Source of the DNA: Clostridiales bacterium
GTDB lineage: Bacteria; Bacillota; Clostridia; Oscillospirales; JAAYXM01
Direction: 5' to 3'
Assembly: GCA_012515925.1 (NCBI GenBank)
Contig: JAAYXM010000033.1
Span: forward strand, 1-34,970
DNA: 34,970 bases
The notes below the pieces were generated by a model. The model was not told the DNA's origin. It made no database searches and saw only the letters and a program-made list of their open reading frames with translations. The translations under genes and the position numbers were made by a program. Positions 23,210 to 30,415 of the stretch are shown here, piece after piece; the first letter of the stretch is position 1, and each line of letters starts with the position of its first letter.

Positions 23210-24427
23210 TTATTGCGGCTTTAAGCTCCCGGTTTTGTTCTTTATCGCCCCTATCGCAGCCTGAAGCTGTCTGTCCTCGGTTTCGGTGAGCTTGTAAAAT
23301 CTTTTTATCTCGTCCTGGGTAAGCGGAACTTCGGTATCCGGCTTTATGCCGCCCGTCTCGGCAAGGCTTGCGCCCTTAGCCGTATAATACTTGCTTGTTG
23401 ACAGTATCAGCCCGCCCCCGCCTTCAAGCGCAATAGGCTTCTGCGCGCTGCCCTTTCCGGTGGTCGGCGTGCCCACGATTGTCGCCTTGCCGTATTCCTG
23501 AAGCGACGCCGCGAAGAATTCGGCCGCGCTTATGCTGTATTCGTTGATAAGCACTGCCATCGGCAGCTTAACCTCGTTCGCGTCCGATGTATATTCCTTC
23601 ATATCGCCGTTTTTATTCTTCTCGCTTATTATCCTGCCCTCGGGCAGAAGCAAATCCAGAATATTGACAAGACTCTGCATCGTACCGCCCGGATTGTTGC
23701 GAACGTCGAACACAATCCCGCTCACGTTCGCTTTCAGAAGGTTTTTTAGAGCCTCCTCGAAGGGTTTGTCCACATTGCTGTCAAAACTGCGTATTTTAAT
23801 ATATCCGATATTATTGTCGATTATCCGCGCCTTGACGCTCTCAATATCAATACTCTGACGGATAATGCTTGTATCGACGGTTTTGCCCGTATCGGCTTTT
23901 CTCACCGTGAGCCTGACGGCGGTACCCTGCTCGCCGCGCACCTTGTTTACCGCCGCGTCAAAGCCTGTTTCACCGACCGCGACGCCGTCAACATGGGTTA
24001 TGATATCAAGGGGACGAAGCCCCGCCTTTTCGGCGGGAGAGCCCTCGAATACCTCGAATATCAATATCCCTTCGGTATCGTAATCATACGCCGCGTTTAT
24101 ACCGATGCCGACCATTCTGCTTTCCAGGGAGTTATTAAAGCTCGCAAACTGCTCCGGGTCTAAGTAATATGACCACTTATCCCCCAAAAACGCGACCATG
24201 CCGTAAAGGGCTCCGTCAATAAGCTTGTTTCTGTCATAATCGTTTATATAGTAATTGTCGATATACTTTCTTACCTCGGTTATTCTCGCGTATTCCTGCT
24301 CCTGCGTGTTGAAATTGTCAAGCTTTTCGTCGTATTCACGCTCCACTGAATACAGCGTTCCCGCATACGTTACCGCCGCGGTCAGAAGCATAAGCGCGGC
24401 GGTTGTGGTTATTTGCCGTTTTTTCAT
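23210..24427 (-). CDS. S41 family carboxy-terminal processing protease with PDZ domain
   Basis: The 405-residue protein has an N-terminal membrane anchor or signal (residues 6-24), then a PDZ domain (around residues 95-180, with GSPAEKAGLRPLDIITHVDG) and an S41 protease core. The catalytic serine lies in NEYSISAAEFFAASLQEYG and the lysine in GTPTTGKGSAQ, the Ser-Lys dyad of CtpA/CtpB. Such proteases act outside the cytoplasmic membrane on envelope or sporulation substrates. The ATG at 24427 has GAGGAG upstream and is 11 bases from the M23 peptidase gene, the same arrangement seen after ftsEX in many Clostridia. Confidence 0.95.
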   Translation of the reverse strand: MKKRQITTTAALMLLTAAVTYAGTLYSVEREYDEKLDNFNTQEQEYARITEVRKYIDNYYINDYDRNKLIDGALYGMVAFLGDKWSYYLDPEQFASFNNSLESRMVGIGINAAYDYDTEGILIFEVFEGSPAEKAGLRPLDIITHVDGVAVGETGFDAAVNKVRGEQGTAVRLTVRKADTGKTVDTSIIRQSIDIESVKARIIDNNIGYIKIRSFDSNVDKPFEEALKNLLKANVSGIVFDVRNNPGGTMQSLVNILDLLLPEGRIISEKNKNGDMKEYTSDANEVKLPMAVLINEYSISAAEFFAASLQEYGKATIVGTPTTGKGSAQKPIALEGGGGLILSTSKYYTAKGASLAETGGIKPDTEVPLTQDEIKRFYKLTETEDRQLQAAIGAIKNKTGSLKPQ

Positions 24428-24438
24428 GAATTGCTCCT

Positions 24439-25641
24439 CTATACCTTCTTGAAATAATTCATCGGATTTACGTCATCGCCGTTAATCAGAACCTCAAAGT
24501 GCAGATGCGGACCCGTCGAATAGCCCGTCGAGCCGACATACCCGATGGTATCGCCTTTTGTCACCTTTTTGCCCTTTCTCGTGGCGATTTTGCTCATATG
24601 CGCGTACAGCGTGCTCTTGCCGCCGCCGTGGTCAATTATGACGTAATTCCCGTATCCCTGGGACGAATACCCCGCGGTGATGACGGTTCCGGTATTGGCC
24701 GCGACTATTTTCGCGCCCGCCGGCGCGCCGATATCGATACCCGTATGCTTTTTATTTCTTTTAAAAATCGGGTCGAAACGGTTGCCGTACGGCGATGTTA
24801 TGCGTGTATATCCCGGCGTCGGCCATATAAATACGCCGCCCACATATGTCCCCGAGCCCGACTGTTTTTTCAGAAGCTCTTTTAATTCCGCCTTGACCTT
24901 ATTCTGCTCACGCTCGGCTCGGTCATACGCCTTTTTGTATTCCGCGCTTTCGGATTCAAGCGATTTTATAAGATTGTTCGCCTGGTTCATCTGTGTCTTG
25001 AGCGAGCTTTGCTTTTCGGAAAGCTTCGCCTTTGCCTTTGCCTGCTCCGATTTGTTATTCTCGATTTCCTGCTTTGCGGTCGCGATGTTCTTCCGCGTTG
25101 TTTCAAGGTCTGATATGACTTTTCTGTCAAAGCTTACGATATCCTCGATTATTTCGTAGCTTGTAAGAAACTCCGAAAAGCTGTCCGCCGAGAGCAGGAC
25201 GCCGATTAACGACACGTCCCCTTCCTCCTCCATAACGCGGACCCGCTTTAAAAACAGCTCGTACTGCTCTTTTTCGTCCTGCTCCGCCTGACGCAGCAAG
25301 CCGGCATATTGGTTTATCTGCTTGTCAAGCTCGGCAATTAACTGGTTTATTGTTTGTATCTGCTGCTCGGTAACGCTTATCTGGCTGTCAAGAACCTCTT
25401 TTTTCCGCATCGTCGATTTTTTCTGGTTCTGAAGCTTGCTAAGCTCGTTCTTGATTTTTTTCATTTCCTTATCAAGATTATCAAGCTTACTGTTTAAGCC
25501 CGAAACCGTGGTCGCGGCGGACGCTGTGCCGTTTTCGGTCTTTGAATATATAAAAATATCCAGTATAAACGGTATTATAAGAAGCGAAACGAGAAGCGCC
25601 GCGATAATCGTGGCAATCCTCTTAACATTCTTCTGCTTCAT
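24439..25641 (-). CDS. EnvC/PcsB-like murein hydrolase: coiled coil plus M23 peptidase
   Basis: The 400-residue protein has one N-terminal membrane segment (residues 9-32), a long coiled coil from about 47 to 262, rich in K, E and Q heptads, and a C-terminal M23 LytM domain. The zinc ligands are visible in KHTGIDIGAPAGAKIV (His and Asp), STLYAHMSKIA and GPHLHFEV. All metal residues appear intact, so it should be an active DD-endopeptidase. The layout equals EnvC and PcsB, whose coiled coil contacts FtsX so that the FtsE ATPase switches the hydrolase on at the division site. ftsX and ftsE lie directly upstream, which supports this role. Confidence 0.93.
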   Translation of the reverse strand: MKQKNVKRIATIIAALLVSLLIIPFILDIFIYSKTENGTASAATTVSGLNSKLDNLDKEMKKIKNELSKLQNQKKSTMRKKEVLDSQISVTEQQIQTINQLIAELDKQINQYAGLLRQAEQDEKEQYELFLKRVRVMEEEGDVSLIGVLLSADSFSEFLTSYEIIEDIVSFDRKVISDLETTRKNIATAKQEIENNKSEQAKAKAKLSEKQSSLKTQMNQANNLIKSLESESAEYKKAYDRAEREQNKVKAELKELLKKQSGSGTYVGGVFIWPTPGYTRITSPYGNRFDPIFKRNKKHTGIDIGAPAGAKIVAANTGTVITAGYSSQGYGNYVIIDHGGGKSTLYAHMSKIATRKGKKVTKGDTIGYVGSTGYSTGPHLHFEVLINGDDVNPMNYFKKV

Positions 25642-25659
25642 CTTATGCCCCCCTTGCTA

Positions 25660-25804
25660 ACCCAATCACGCTGATTTATGTGTTGACATCTCTCCCCCGA
25701 GGGGGAGATAGCGTCACTTATGCCAACCTGTTAACGCAATCATTTCGTTTTAAGTTTTGACATCTCTCCCCAGAGGGAGAGAGCGGGTTATCTCCCCGCG
25801 GGAG
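25660..25804. repeat. Diverged 74-bp tandem repeat with CCCCCGAGGGGG palindromes
   Basis: In the gap between ftsX and the M23 peptidase gene, TTGACATCTCTCCCC occurs twice, 74 bases apart (25683 and 25757), each preceded by CAATCA plus a similar stretch. The first copy carries TCTCCCCC/GGGGGAGA (25691-25708), the second CTCTCCC/GGGAGAG (25764-25781), and a third small palindrome CTCCC/GGGAG follows near 25793-25804. The gap holds no gene. Confidence 0.75.
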
Positions 25805-25814
25805 TGGAATTATA

Positions 25815-26702
25815 CTAAACTTTTAAGAATTTGCGGAGTGTAATCGCGCTGCCCAGACCGCCCACAAGTATGCCCGTGCCGAAGAATATCAGCGCAAGAC
25901 GGTGCAGTATGTCTGAGAAGCTTATAATGCTGAAAAACGGTATGCTTTTAGCCACAAGGCTCGCGATATACTCGTAAATGCCCCATTGCAGCAGCAATGA
26001 CAGCACCGCGCCGCCGATACCGAGGATTAAGCCCTCGATGATGAACGGAAAACGAACAAAACCGTCCGTCGCGCCCACCATTTTCATAATGGCGATTTCC
26101 TCCCGGCGGTTGAATATCGTGAGATTGACGGTGTTTGAAATTATGAATATCGAAACCAAAAACAGTATAGCGATAAGAACAACGCATATCGCGGTAACCA
26201 CGTCGCGCACCCTGATGATACGGTCGGTTATATCGCTGCGCGCGCCGACCTTATCGATGCCCTCTATCCGGCCAAGCTTCCGCGCGACGGTTTCGGTGTC
26301 TCTGATGTCATGTATTTTTAACCTGTATCTGTATCTTAAGGGATTATCCTCGTCTATATAGTCAAGCAGGTCCTTAAGCTCTTTTTTCTTTTCCTTAAAG
26401 TCCTGGAGCGCGCGTTCCTTGGTAATAAACTCAAGCTCCGAGATATCGTCGATTTCTCGTATTTTGCCTTCCAGCGCCGTCGCCTGGTCATATGTATAAT
26501 CCAGTTTTACATACGCGATTATTTCGTTTTTGTCCTCAATGTCCTTTAACATGTTTTCTATATTAACGACCACCAGCGTGAAGCTTCCCATTAGCAGAAG
26601 ACAGGCGGTAATGACACTTAACGCGGCAAAACTCATAAAACGGTGCTTAAATATGCTCTCAAAGCTTTCTCTTATAAAATACGATAAATTATATAATCTC
26701 AT
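25815..26702 (-). CDS. ftsX: Cell division protein FtsX
   Basis: FtsX is the membrane subunit of the FtsEX complex, which transmits ATP hydrolysis to cell-wall hydrolases. The 295-residue product begins MRLYNLSYFIRESFESIF and has the family topology: one N-terminal membrane segment (about 22-44), a large extracellular loop to about 160, then three C-terminal membrane segments, with NLTIFNRREEIAIMKMVGAT between the second and third. The ATG at 26702 matches the usual FtsX N-terminus; a GTG at 26717 is possible. It overlaps the end of ftsE by 14 bases, so the two are translationally linked. Confidence 0.95.
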   Translation of the reverse strand: MRLYNLSYFIRESFESIFKHRFMSFAALSVITACLLLMGSFTLVVVNIENMLKDIEDKNEIIAYVKLDYTYDQATALEGKIREIDDISELEFITKERALQDFKEKKKELKDLLDYIDEDNPLRYRYRLKIHDIRDTETVARKLGRIEGIDKVGARSDITDRIIRVRDVVTAICVVLIAILFLVSIFIISNTVNLTIFNRREEIAIMKMVGATDGFVRFPFIIEGLILGIGGAVLSLLLQWGIYEYIASLVAKSIPFFSIISFSDILHRLALIFFGTGILVGGLGSAITLRKFLKV

Positions 26703-27378
26703 TTTGGTAATAACCACCCGTCCTATCGCTTATTATCCTGCCGTTATCGATTGCGACCACACGCTTTGAGAAGGAATCGACCAGCTCCCGCTCATGTGTG
26801 ACGACAAGCACGGTGGTTCCGAGAGAATTAATCTTGTCAAGCAGTACCATAATGTCGAGCGACATTTTGGGGTCTAAATTTCCGGTAGGCTCGTCGGCTA
26901 TTATCATGCTCGGGTTGTTTACAATCGCGCGCGCAACCGCAACCCGCTGCTGCTCGCCGCCCGACAATTCGTACGGAAATGATTTTTGTTTGTTTTCAAG
27001 GCCTACAAGCTTCAACACATAGGGCACGCGTTTTTTTATAATCCGCGGCGCCGCGCCCACCGCGCGCATCGCGAACGCCACGTTTTCATAAACGGTTTTT
27101 TTCTCAATCAGCCTGAAGTCCTGAAACACGACCCCGAGTGTGCGTCTGAGCTTTGGAACTTCGGAGGGCTTGAGACGGTTCAGGTTGCGGCCGTTAACGA
27201 TAGCCCTGCCCGAGGTCATTTTTATTTCGCTGGTCAATATCTTTACGATAGTGGATTTGCCGGACGCGGACGAACCCACAAGAAAAACGAACTCCCCCTC
27301 GTCTATTCTTAAATTTATGCCCGCAAGAGCCGGCGTTCCGTTTTCATAGACCTTGCAGACATCAAGCATCCTGACCAT
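26689..27378 (-). CDS. ftsE: Cell division ATP-binding protein FtsE
   Basis: FtsE is the ABC-type ATPase of FtsEX. The 229-residue product contains Walker A GSSASGKST near residue 36, Q-loop VVFQDFRLI, the signature LSGGEQQRVAVARA, Walker B MIIADEPTGNLDP and an H-loop VVTHERELVD. I take the ATG at 27378, with GGGGG eight bases upstream; an in-frame ATG at 27369 would also fit the family N-terminus (MLDVCKVYENG). It is followed by ftsX with overlap, then the M23 peptidase, and lies 89 bases beyond the regulator gene that precedes it. Confidence 0.95.
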   Translation of the reverse strand: MVRMLDVCKVYENGTPALAGINLRIDEGEFVFLVGSSASGKSTIVKILTSEIKMTSGRAIVNGRNLNRLKPSEVPKLRRTLGVVFQDFRLIEKKTVYENVAFAMRAVGAAPRIIKKRVPYVLKLVGLENKQKSFPYELSGGEQQRVAVARAIVNNPSMIIADEPTGNLDPKMSLDIMVLLDKINSLGTTVLVVTHERELVDSFSKRVVAIDNGRIISDRTGGYYQNEII

Positions 27379-27467
27379 CCAAAGAACCCCCAAAAAATCA
27401 TGTCTTTTCAAGCTTTATGGCGCGGCAAATAACCGCACCATACAGAAAAAAACGTATTCTTTCCGGA

Positions 27468-28559
27468 TTAAAACGCAGCTTCATGCGAGGATAAGTAGCG
27501 TTTTACCATGAGCGCGACCTTGAATATTATCGCGTGGTCGAACTCGCGCAGGTCAAGACCCGTAATTTTCTTGATTTTCTCGAGCCTGTAGACAAGCGTA
27601 TTCCTGTGAACAAACAGCTTCCTCGAGGTTTCCGAAACATTCAGGTTGTTCTCGAAAAACTTCTGGATGGTATGGAGCGTCTCCTGATCGAGCGCGTCAA
27701 TCGAGTTCTTTTTGAACACCTCGGACAGGAACATCTCGCAGAGCGTCGTCGGAAGCTGGTAGATAAGACGGCCGATACCGAGGTTTTCATAGCTTATAAT
27801 GTTTTTCTCCGTATCGAAAACCTTGCCGACCTCTATCGCCACCTGCGCCTCCTTGTACGAAACCGCAAGCTCCTTTAAATTGGGGGCTATCGTACCTATT
27901 CCGATGACACATCTCAAGTACAGCTCGCTGTTAAGCGTGTCCTCTATTGTTTTGGCAAGCTTTAAGAACTCCTTGGTGTCGACGTTTAAGCGAACCTCCT
28001 TGACCAGAACGATATCCTGTTCGCTTATGCTGATAACGAAGTCGCGCTGCTTGTCGGGAAACAGGCTTTGCAGCACATCCACCGCCGCGATGTCCGTCTT
28101 GTCGACAAGCCGGATTAAGAAGACGACATGCGGGATATCCATCGGGAAGCTGAGCTCGTTCGACTTGATATAAATATCCCCGGACAGAATATTGTCCAGT
28201 ATAATATTCTTGATAAACGTCGCCTTATCGTGCTTTTCATCGTAGAAGTTCTTGGCGTTGTTAAGAGCAACCGACGCCATCAGACAAAGGCTTCTGGCAA
28301 GCTCGTCCTCACCGGAAATGAAAACCGCGTAATCAAAACGAACGCTCCAGTTGGATAAAGGCTTGTACGTGTATCCGTCGGCAGTCGCGCAAACATCCGT
28401 AGAATCATACAAAGAAGCCAACGCGACATCGCGTTTGGCGCCGATTTCGGATAAATCGCTGCAGGCGACTACGGTACCCGTCGAATCTATAACGCCGATA
28501 ACGCGTTCCGAAACATCTTTCATTTGAAGTACCAAGCCCTGAAGCATTCTCCCTGACAT
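27468..28559 (-). CDS. CdaR/PucR-family transcriptional regulator
   Basis: The 363-residue protein has an N-terminal segment resembling the sugar-diacid recognition domain (VIGVIDSTGTVVACSDLSE), a central degenerate GGDEF-like domain (about 150-265, with CVIGIGTIAPNLKELAVSY and EAQVAIEVG), and a C-terminal PucR helix-turn-helix (FFENNLNVSETSRKLFVHRN, then TLVYRLEKIKKITGLDLREF). This is the CdaR/PucR architecture. The ATG at 28559 has AGGGTGA six bases upstream. It has its own promoter and is the first gene before ftsE; its effector and targets are not known, and no metabolic operon of the usual kind adjoins it. Confidence 0.88.
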   Translation of the reverse strand: MSGRMLQGLVLQMKDVSERVIGVIDSTGTVVACSDLSEIGAKRDVALASLYDSTDVCATADGYTYKPLSNWSVRFDYAVFISGEDELARSLCLMASVALNNAKNFYDEKHDKATFIKNIILDNILSGDIYIKSNELSFPMDIPHVVFLIRLVDKTDIAAVDVLQSLFPDKQRDFVISISEQDIVLVKEVRLNVDTKEFLKLAKTIEDTLNSELYLRCVIGIGTIAPNLKELAVSYKEAQVAIEVGKVFDTEKNIISYENLGIGRLIYQLPTTLCEMFLSEVFKKNSIDALDQETLHTIQKFFENNLNVSETSRKLFVHRNTLVYRLEKIKKITGLDLREFDHAIIFKVALMVKRYLSSHEAAF

Positions 28560-28622
28560 CAAATATCACCCTTTACTTGAATTAACACTTATATATCAAC
28601 ATATTTCATGCAATATAGTAAT

Positions 28623-28651
28623 ATAATAACAAAGATTAAGTAAAAAATCAA
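28623..28651 (-). promoter_or_regulatory. Promoter of the CdaR/PucR-ftsEX cluster
   Basis: On the minus strand TTGATT (28646-28651) and TATTAT (28623-28628) are 17 bases apart in an AT-rich stretch about 65 bases before the regulator start codon. Confidence 0.65.
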
Positions 28652-28815
28652 TGAATATTCTGTGAAAATAATAAATCCGTTAAATGTTTCCATTATTCTT
28701 ATCCAAAGCATGGATAATATCCCCTTTTTTCGGGAAAACCGCCCCGGGGAGAGCGATAAATGCTGTATTTTCGTACCGCTTTCCCGAAGGGGAGAAAAAG
28801 CATCGCATTTCCGGC

Positions 28816-28845
28816 AAAAAAGAAGCCTTCGAAATGAAGGCTTCT
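28816..28845 (-). terminator. Terminator after the MalK/UgpC-type ATPase gene
   Basis: A perfect 10-base stem AGAAGCCTTC/GAAGGCTTCT with a five-base loop starts 21 bases past the stop codon and is followed by TTTTTT on the minus strand. Confidence 0.88.
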
Positions 28846-28865
28846 CTTTGACGCTGTTTAAAAAA

Positions 28866-29978
28866 TCAGTTGGTAATGGTCTTTTCGGTGTCCTTGTCGA
28901 ACAGATGAATCTTATTCGTGTCAAGCACAATCTTGATAGTGTCGCTCACCTTTGCCTTCGAGCGCGGCGAAACACGCGCGGTCATGTTGATTCCCTCGCA
29001 AATCAGATACAGATACGTCTCCGCGCCCATCATTTCAACAACTTCGACCTTGGCGTCAACCGTGGCTTCGGGATACTGGTTTATATACACCTCTTCGTCG
29101 TGGATGCTTTCGGGGCGAATTCCCGCTATGACGTTCTTGCCGATATACGCTAAAACCTCGGGCTTGCGTCCCTTGGAATCCGGCAGGGCAATCCGCGAGT
29201 TTCCGAAGCTTAAGTACGTAACGTTGTTTTCCTCGATAAGCTTTGCCTCAAACGTGTTCATCTGCGGCGAACCCATAAACGTTGCCACGAAAAGATTCGC
29301 GGGTGTTTCATACAGAACGTGGGGAGGCGCGTTTTGCTGGATAAACCCGTCCTTCATAACGACAATCTGGGTACCCATTGTCATAGCCTCGACCTGGTCG
29401 TGGGTAACATAAATAAATGTGGTTTTAAGACGCTCATGGAGCTTTGAGAGCTCGGCCCTCATCTGCGCGCGGAGCTTCGCGTCAAGGTTGGAAAGGGGCT
29501 CGTCAAGCAGAAAGACCTTCGGGCTTCTGACAATCGCGCGGCCAAGCGCGACACGCTGTCTCTGACCGCCGGAAAGCGCCTTGGGCTTTCTGTCCAGAAG
29601 ATGGTCAATCTCCAGAATCTTTGCGGCCTCGTCGACACGGCGGCGGATTTCATCGCGCGGCACCTTGCGGAGCTTAAGCCCGAACGCCATGTTTTCAAAC
29701 ACCGTCATATGCGGGTACAAGGCGTAGTTCTGAAAAACCATCGCGATATCGCGGTCCTTCGGCGCGACATCGTTCACCAGTATATCGTCGATATACAGCT
29801 CGCCGTCGGTTATCTGCTCAAGTCCCGCTATCATGCGCAGTGTTGTGGACTTTCCGCAGCCGGACGGCCCGACCAGAATAACAAATTCCTTGTCCTCAAC
29901 CTCAAGATTGAAGTCGGACACGGCGGTAACCCCGCCGGGGAATTTCTTTGAAATGTTAACCAATTTTACGCTCGACAT
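28866..29978 (-). CDS. ugpC: Sugar ABC transporter ATP-binding protein (MalK/UgpC/MsmK type)
   Basis: This 370-residue protein is a CUT1-family ATPase that energises carbohydrate importers. It has Walker A GPSGCGKST at residues 37-45, Q-loop MVFQNYALYPHMTV, signature LSGGQRQRVALGRA, Walker B VFLLDEPLSNLDAKLR, H-loop YVTHDQVEAMT, and a C-terminal TOBE/regulatory domain from about residue 240 (MGSPQMNTFEAKL onward). GGAGG precedes the ATG at 29978. No permease or binding-protein gene is adjacent, and a terminator closes the gene on its far side, so it is an orphan. In Gram-positive bacteria such orphan MsmK-type ATPases often serve several sugar transporters; that use here is inferred. Confidence 0.93.
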   Translation of the reverse strand: MSSVKLVNISKKFPGGVTAVSDFNLEVEDKEFVILVGPSGCGKSTTLRMIAGLEQITDGELYIDDILVNDVAPKDRDIAMVFQNYALYPHMTVFENMAFGLKLRKVPRDEIRRRVDEAAKILEIDHLLDRKPKALSGGQRQRVALGRAIVRSPKVFLLDEPLSNLDAKLRAQMRAELSKLHERLKTTFIYVTHDQVEAMTMGTQIVVMKDGFIQQNAPPHVLYETPANLFVATFMGSPQMNTFEAKLIEENNVTYLSFGNSRIALPDSKGRKPEVLAYIGKNVIAGIRPESIHDEEVYINQYPEATVDAKVEVVEMMGAETYLYLICEGINMTARVSPRSKAKVSDTIKIVLDTNKIHLFDKDTEKTITN

Positions 29979-30412
29979 TCAATAACCTCCAATAAATAAT
30001 CGCAGTATGGCATATTGTAAAATAATGATAACACTTTTGACCTGCCGCGTAAATTATCTTATTAAACAAAGCTTATGTTAACTATTTGTACAACCTGACT
30101 TGTTATTAATACCCGAAATAATTTCAAAAACCCGTAAAACCGCGATGTTTTATTATATTTATCGCTTTATTTATAATATAATCCGGAACTGATCAGCTGT
30201 GTAAACAGCCAATATTCGCAGGTTTTCGCGGCGTTTTCAAACATTTTATATAGTTTTCCTATCTTTTGCATGTTTTCCTTCATATCGGCCGATTCTTTTT
30301 TCGTAGTCCGCCGAACTTCCGCTCGCCGAAAATATGTAAATGGTTATTGACAAATCAGAAATAACAGGTATATTTAAACTACGGAAACACTGTTTTTATA
30401 GAGGAGGAGTCC
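29979..30412. other. 434-base divergent intergenic region
   Basis: This AT-rich gap separates the divergent ATPase gene and clpB and should hold both promoters. The clpB promoter is clear (30347-30374). For the ATPase gene a weaker pair exists on the minus strand, TTTACG (30048-30053) and TATCAT (30025-30030), 17 bases apart. I looked for CIRCE (HrcA) and CtsR heptad repeats near clpB and saw neither. No gene is supported. Confidence 0.6.
30347..30374 (+). promoter_or_regulatory. Promoter of clpB
   Basis: TTGACA (30347-30352) is followed after 16 bases by TATATT (30369-30374). The -35 is perfect. The leader to the start codon would be about 35 bases and includes GAGGAGG. Confidence 0.7.
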
Positions 30413-30415
30413 TTG

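Larger units (their letters stand above)
28563..28865. other. Intergenic region, 303 bases, with promoter, inverted repeat and terminator
   Basis: It holds the promoter of the CdaR/PucR gene (28623-28651), a long-range inverted repeat TTCGGGAAA (28729-28737) with TTTCCCGAA (28780-28788) and outer CCCC/GGGG arms, and the terminator of the ATPase gene (28816-28845). No coding sequence is supported; an open frame across it on the minus strand has no protein likeness. Confidence 0.6.

Noticed and set aside
28589..28930. Possible 113-codon gene in the gap upstream of the CdaR/PucR gene
   Set aside because: It crosses the terminator and promoter of flanking genes, has no ribosome site and resembles nothing.
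29979..30412. CIRCE or CtsR operators for clpB
   Set aside because: Neither the CIRCE arms nor the GGTCAAA heptad repeat is visible; only a sigma-A-like promoter can be supported.
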